From NCBI RefSeq assembly GCF_041051975.1, contig NZ_CP163435.1, positions 8,772,501-8,836,500 on the forward strand: a DNA stretch of 64,000 bases, given 5' to 3'. This stretch comes from Streptomyces sp. R21 (GTDB lineage Bacteria > Actinomycetota > Actinomycetes > Streptomycetales > Streptomycetaceae). Numbering within the stretch: position 1 is the first letter of the stretch; every line of letters begins with the position of its first letter. Both the position numbers and the translations under genes were made by a program. Below, in pieces: positions 61,600 through 64,000 of the stretch. Below the pieces are notes generated by a model, which was not told the DNA's origin, made no database searches, and saw only the letters and a list, made by a program, of their open reading frames with translations.

Positions 61600-62969
61600 C
61601 ACGCGCTCCTCGGCTCGGCGGCGGGTGCGGCGGTCGCGGTGGTCGCCGACAGGGTGCGCAATGCCGTACGGACTCGTGCGCGGTGATCCATCATCACCGA
61701 GCGGGCGACCCCGTCGAGCACGCCCCAGGCCGCTGCCGCGTCGGGCAGTGCCGCGTCGCGGACGTCGCGCCCGTGCAGCCGTACCCAGAGGCGCCGCATG
61801 TACGCGGTCCAAGGGGTGCGCAGGTCCTGGGCGAGGGCGCCCAGCACACCGCCGTCCGGGTCGGGGCGGGGAGAGACGGTCATCCTGCGGGCTCTAAGGA
61901 CCGAAGCCTCCCGCTGCCAGCGGCTGTTGACGATGCGGTGTGCTGCCGTCGACCCCGCCACGGAGGTCCCGGCACCCAGGGGATCGAGGCCCACCGCGAG
62001 TCGGCCGCCGAGCACGACGGTGACGCGCAGGCTCTCGTCGCACAGGCCCAGCGGGGCGCAGCTGCGGCCGGCCTCCCGCCGGACGAGCTCCGGCACGGTC
62101 GGCAATTGCTCGCGGTGGGTCGACGCCTGGAGCACGGTGAAGAGCCGTTCGAAGAGCGTGCGGTCGAACGGCGCCGGCAGCGTGGCGGTCGAGGCGCTGC
62201 GGCCGACCTCGGGGCGCGGTGGCACGCGGTGCGCGGTCAGTCCGAGGTGCGGGGGTACGTCGGAGCGGTCCCAGACGTCGGCCGGGTGCGCCGCCCACAG
62301 GGCTCGCCCGAGCAGACTGCCGTGCCCGGCCCGGACCATGGCGGCGAAGGCAGGCGAATCAGCCCCCGCCGCACCGCAGGCTTCGAGAACCTCGGCCGCC
62401 AGGCCCGTATCGGCGGCGCCCGGTACGGCTTCGCGCCCGTCCCACGCCGCTTCCAGCTCGACGTCGAGCCGGGCGCGCCGGGCGGAGTCCGCCAGATGCT
62501 CCTTCAGGGCCTCCACCGTCCGTCCGCCGGAAGAGTCCACGACGTCTTCGAGTACCGCCCTCGCCACCGCGTCCGCGTCGGGCCCCGGCGCCCCGTGCTC
62601 GGTCGCGAGCTCGAAGCACCGCTGGAAATACAGGTCCTGGGGGTTGCCCGCCACGATTCCCAGTGCCCGGCGGGTCTTCTTCAGCAGCGTGAACCACCGT
62701 GCCGTCGCCTCCAGAACCGCACCGGACTCCCGTATCAGCGCGTCGAGTTGCTCCACCTCCCGCGCGTCGAGGAAGTCGGCGGCGAGCTCCGGACGCAGCG
62801 CGGGCCGGACGATCAGCGGCAGCACGATCAGCTTGACCGTCCGGGTCAACGGCGCGCCACCGGGCCCGCTCAGCGCCTGGGGACCCGGCCCGAGGCCGCG
62901 CCAGGCCCGGTCGATGACCATGGCGCGCGGACGGCGCTCGCCGGTCGACGGCTGGCTCGGGGACGGCAT
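61599..62969 (-). CDS. Protein of unknown function, first gene of the CHAT/TPR operon
   Basis: The protein has 456 residues from the ATG at 62969 (MPSPSQPSTGERRPRAMVID). A longer form from a GTG at 63050 is possible, and neither start has a strong ribosome-binding site. It is mostly helical and Arg/Ala-rich with no signal peptide. Recognisable stretches are VKLIVLPLIVRPALRPELAA, TARWFTLLKKTRRALGIVAG and WGVLDGVARSVMMDHRARV. I recognise no catalytic motif or family. The gene overlaps the next by a TGATG junction, so the four-gene unit is one transcript. It is divergent from the small gene at 63.1 kb. Confidence 0.6.
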   Translation of the reverse strand: MPSPSQPSTGERRPRAMVIDRAWRGLGPGPQALSGPGGAPLTRTVKLIVLPLIVRPALRPELAADFLDAREVEQLDALIRESGAVLEATARWFTLLKKTRRALGIVAGNPQDLYFQRCFELATEHGAPGPDADAVARAVLEDVVDSSGGRTVEALKEHLADSARRARLDVELEAAWDGREAVPGAADTGLAAEVLEACGAAGADSPAFAAMVRAGHGSLLGRALWAAHPADVWDRSDVPPHLGLTAHRVPPRPEVGRSASTATLPAPFDRTLFERLFTVLQASTHREQLPTVPELVRREAGRSCAPLGLCDESLRVTVVLGGRLAVGLDPLGAGTSVAGSTAAHRIVNSRWQREASVLRARRMTVSPRPDPDGGVLGALAQDLRTPWTAYMRRLWVRLHGRDVRDAALPDAAAAWGVLDGVARSVMMDHRARVRTALRTLSATTATAAPAAEPRSA

Positions 62970-63005
62970 GGGCAGAGCGTACGTCCTGGGGGAACTGGCG
63001 GTCGA

Positions 63006-63020
63006 ACCTGGGATCGGTAG
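63006..63020 (+). promoter_or_regulatory. 15-bp motif ACCTGGGATCGGTAG, copy 2
   Basis: Identical to 56566-56580. It lies in the divergent gap between the CHAT/TPR operon and the gene at 63083. Confidence 0.5.
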
Positions 63021-63082
63021 GCGCTGCCCGCCTCCTAACGTCCACACCACCAGGCAGAACGGACCGGAAGGGCAGGCACAGC

Positions 63083-63508
63083 ATGGGAATCTTCGGCAAG
63101 GGCAGGAGCCGCGAGGAGAAGGCCGCCAAGATCGCGGAGCAGGTGGCCGGCGGCAAGGGTTTCTACGGCCGCATGACGCGCGCGACGCTCGGCGGCGAGG
63201 ACTACGCCAAGCTCCAGCAGTCGCTCGGCGCGTACCAATCCGGTGCCACTGTGCAGCAGTTGCTCGCCATGGGCGTACCGACGGTCCCCGCCGTCGTCGT
63301 GTCGATCAGCGACACCGGCAAGATGGTCAACTTCGACCCGGTCGTCGACCTGGTCCTCCAACTGACCGGGGGCACCGCCGACCCGATCACGCTCCAGACC
63401 ATCGTTTCGAAACTGCGCATCCCCCGCGTCGGTGATCAGGTACTGCTTGTCGCGGATCCCGCCAACCGCGGCGGTTACCTCTACGCGGGAGACGGAGTGA
63501 CGCCGTGA
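63083..63508 (+). CDS. Small protein of unknown function
   Basis: The protein has 141 residues, begins with a basic, charged N-terminus (MGIFGKGRSREEKAAKIAEQ) and has no signal peptide. The rest (GVPTVPAVVVSISDTGKMVN, DQVLLVADPANRGGYLYAG) looks like a compact beta-rich domain. I do not recognise the family. It overlaps the following truncated gene by 4 bp (GTGA) and carries the 15-bp motif upstream. It is divergent from the CHAT/TPR operon. Confidence 0.65.
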   Translation: MGIFGKGRSREEKAAKIAEQVAGGKGFYGRMTRATLGGEDYAKLQQSLGAYQSGATVQQLLAMGVPTVPAVVVSISDTGKMVNFDPVVDLVLQLTGGTADPITLQTIVSKLRIPRVGDQVLLVADPANRGGYLYAGDGVTP

Positions 63509-63766
63509 CGACACTGCCGTACGAAGTGCCGGAGAGCGACACCACCCTGCTCACCTTCGACGGCCGGGTGCTGGAGTTGTTCGGCTTCGGCGACGCGCAC
63601 CGCCTGCACATCCGGCGCCGTCGCAGGCGGTGCCCGTGCAACCGACGTGGAAGTTCCCGGAGGCACCGGAAGCCACCGGCCTCACCTCGATGAGCAGGAT
63701 GCCGACGCACGCCGCCGGAACGACAACTATGGCGAGGTGGGCAGGTGCGGGGAGCGGAGTACGAGC
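63505..63766 (+). pseudogene. Truncated gene relic following the 141-residue protein
   Basis: The GTG at 63505 starts a good N-terminus (TTLPYEVPESDTTLLTFDGR, then VLELFGFGDAHRLHIR) that collapses into an Arg-rich frame ending at 63693. The tail QPTWKFPEAPEATGLTSM then appears in another frame up to a stop at about 63766. The head resembles the start of a PH-like short protein and the tail the end of one, so an internal deletion with frame change has probably removed the middle. The family is not certain. Confidence 0.5.
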
Positions 63767-64000
63767 AGGGTGATCTCGCTGGGGGCGAAGACGCGGAACG
63801 GCGGGCCCCAGAAGCCGGTGCCGCGGCTGGTGTAGAGGAGGGTGCGGGGGCCGTGGTGGCTGAGGCCGGCGACGGCGGGCTGGTCGATGCGGACCAGGTG
63901 GTGGAAGGGCCAGATCTGGCCGCCGTGGGTGTGGCCGGAGAGTTGCAGGTCGATGCCCGCGTCTGCTGCCTGGTCGACGAACTTCGGCTGGTGAGCCAGG
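63727..64000 (-). CDS. C-terminus of a metallophosphoesterase, 5' part outside the window
   Basis: Reading inward from the window edge on the minus strand, 91 codons end at TAG (63727-63729). The segment has HQPKFVDQAADAGIDLQLSG followed by SGHTHGGQIWPF, the closing metal-binding GHTHGGQ motif of the YkuE-like metallophosphoesterase family. It then has YTSRGTGFWGPPFRVFAPSE, also family-typical. The full protein is probably membrane-anchored and acts on lipid or nucleotide phosphoesters. Only the last third is visible. Confidence 0.85.
   Translation of the reverse strand, partial: LAHQPKFVDQAADAGIDLQLSGHTHGGQIWPFHHLVRIDQPAVAGLSHHGPRTLLYTSRGTGFWGPPFRVFAPSEITLLVLRSPHLPTSP

Overview
The window reads as the chromosome of a Streptomyces or close relative. 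Base composition is high-GC, GTG and TTG starts are common, genes often overlap as ATGA or GTGA, Tat and Sec exoenzymes carry CBM2, CBM6 and CBM13 modules, and the few TTA codons are confined to four genes. That last pattern fits bldA control. No rRNA, tRNA, CRISPR array, insertion sequence or replication origin was seen.

Layout. (1) 1-10.8 kb: two secreted clan GH-A-type glycosidases (the first cut by the window edge), a LacI repressor with four copies of a perfect CGAACCGGTTCG palindrome, a sugar ABC importer, and a cytosolic GH63-like hydrolase. (2) 10.8-25.1 kb: a xyloglucan-type set with GH31 alpha-xylosidase, GH1 beta-glucosidase, a frameshifted GH42, a relic of a CBM-bearing enzyme, a secreted GH5 with CBM_X2 and CBM46, GH43, GH36 and a second GH42. 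Two control regions here share GAAGCGCTTC operator pairs at the same 121-bp spacing. (3) 25.6-29 kb: an isolated trpC and a PAS-GAF-SpoIIE-HATPase phosphatase. (4) 29.2-45.2 kb: a secreted CE2 esterase and GH29 alpha-L-fucosidase, divergent from a 12-gene operon. That operon encodes a ribose-type importer, fuconate/galactonate dehydratase, lactonase, mutarotase, zinc dehydrogenase, KduD-like SDR, KDPG aldolase, KDG kinase, aldo-keto reductase and a GntR regulator. (5) 45.3-55 kb: arabinoxylan, cellulose and galactan exoenzymes: GH6, a GH10-GH62 fusion, GH43, GH27-CBM13, GH43-CBM6 and CE1-CBM2. (6) 55.3-64 kb: a DinB/maleylpyruvate-isomerase-like protein, a DUF3592-like membrane protein, a four-gene CHAT-protease/TPR operon, a small unknown protein with a truncated partner, and the end of a metallophosphoesterase.

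How it fits together. Regions 2, 4 and 5 form a plant-cell-wall island. Secreted enzymes open xyloglucan, arabinoxylan and cellulose, importers bring in sugars, and cytosolic enzymes finish the oligosaccharides. The most interesting inference is that the 33.5-45.2 kb operon holds a complete route for L-galactose, and perhaps L-fucose, through 2-keto-3-deoxygluconate to pyruvate and glyceraldehyde-3-phosphate. It is not just the usual L-fucose route. The CHAT/TPR operon and its flanking genes, which share a 15-bp promoter-proximal motif, are the least understood part and may be a conflict or defence module.
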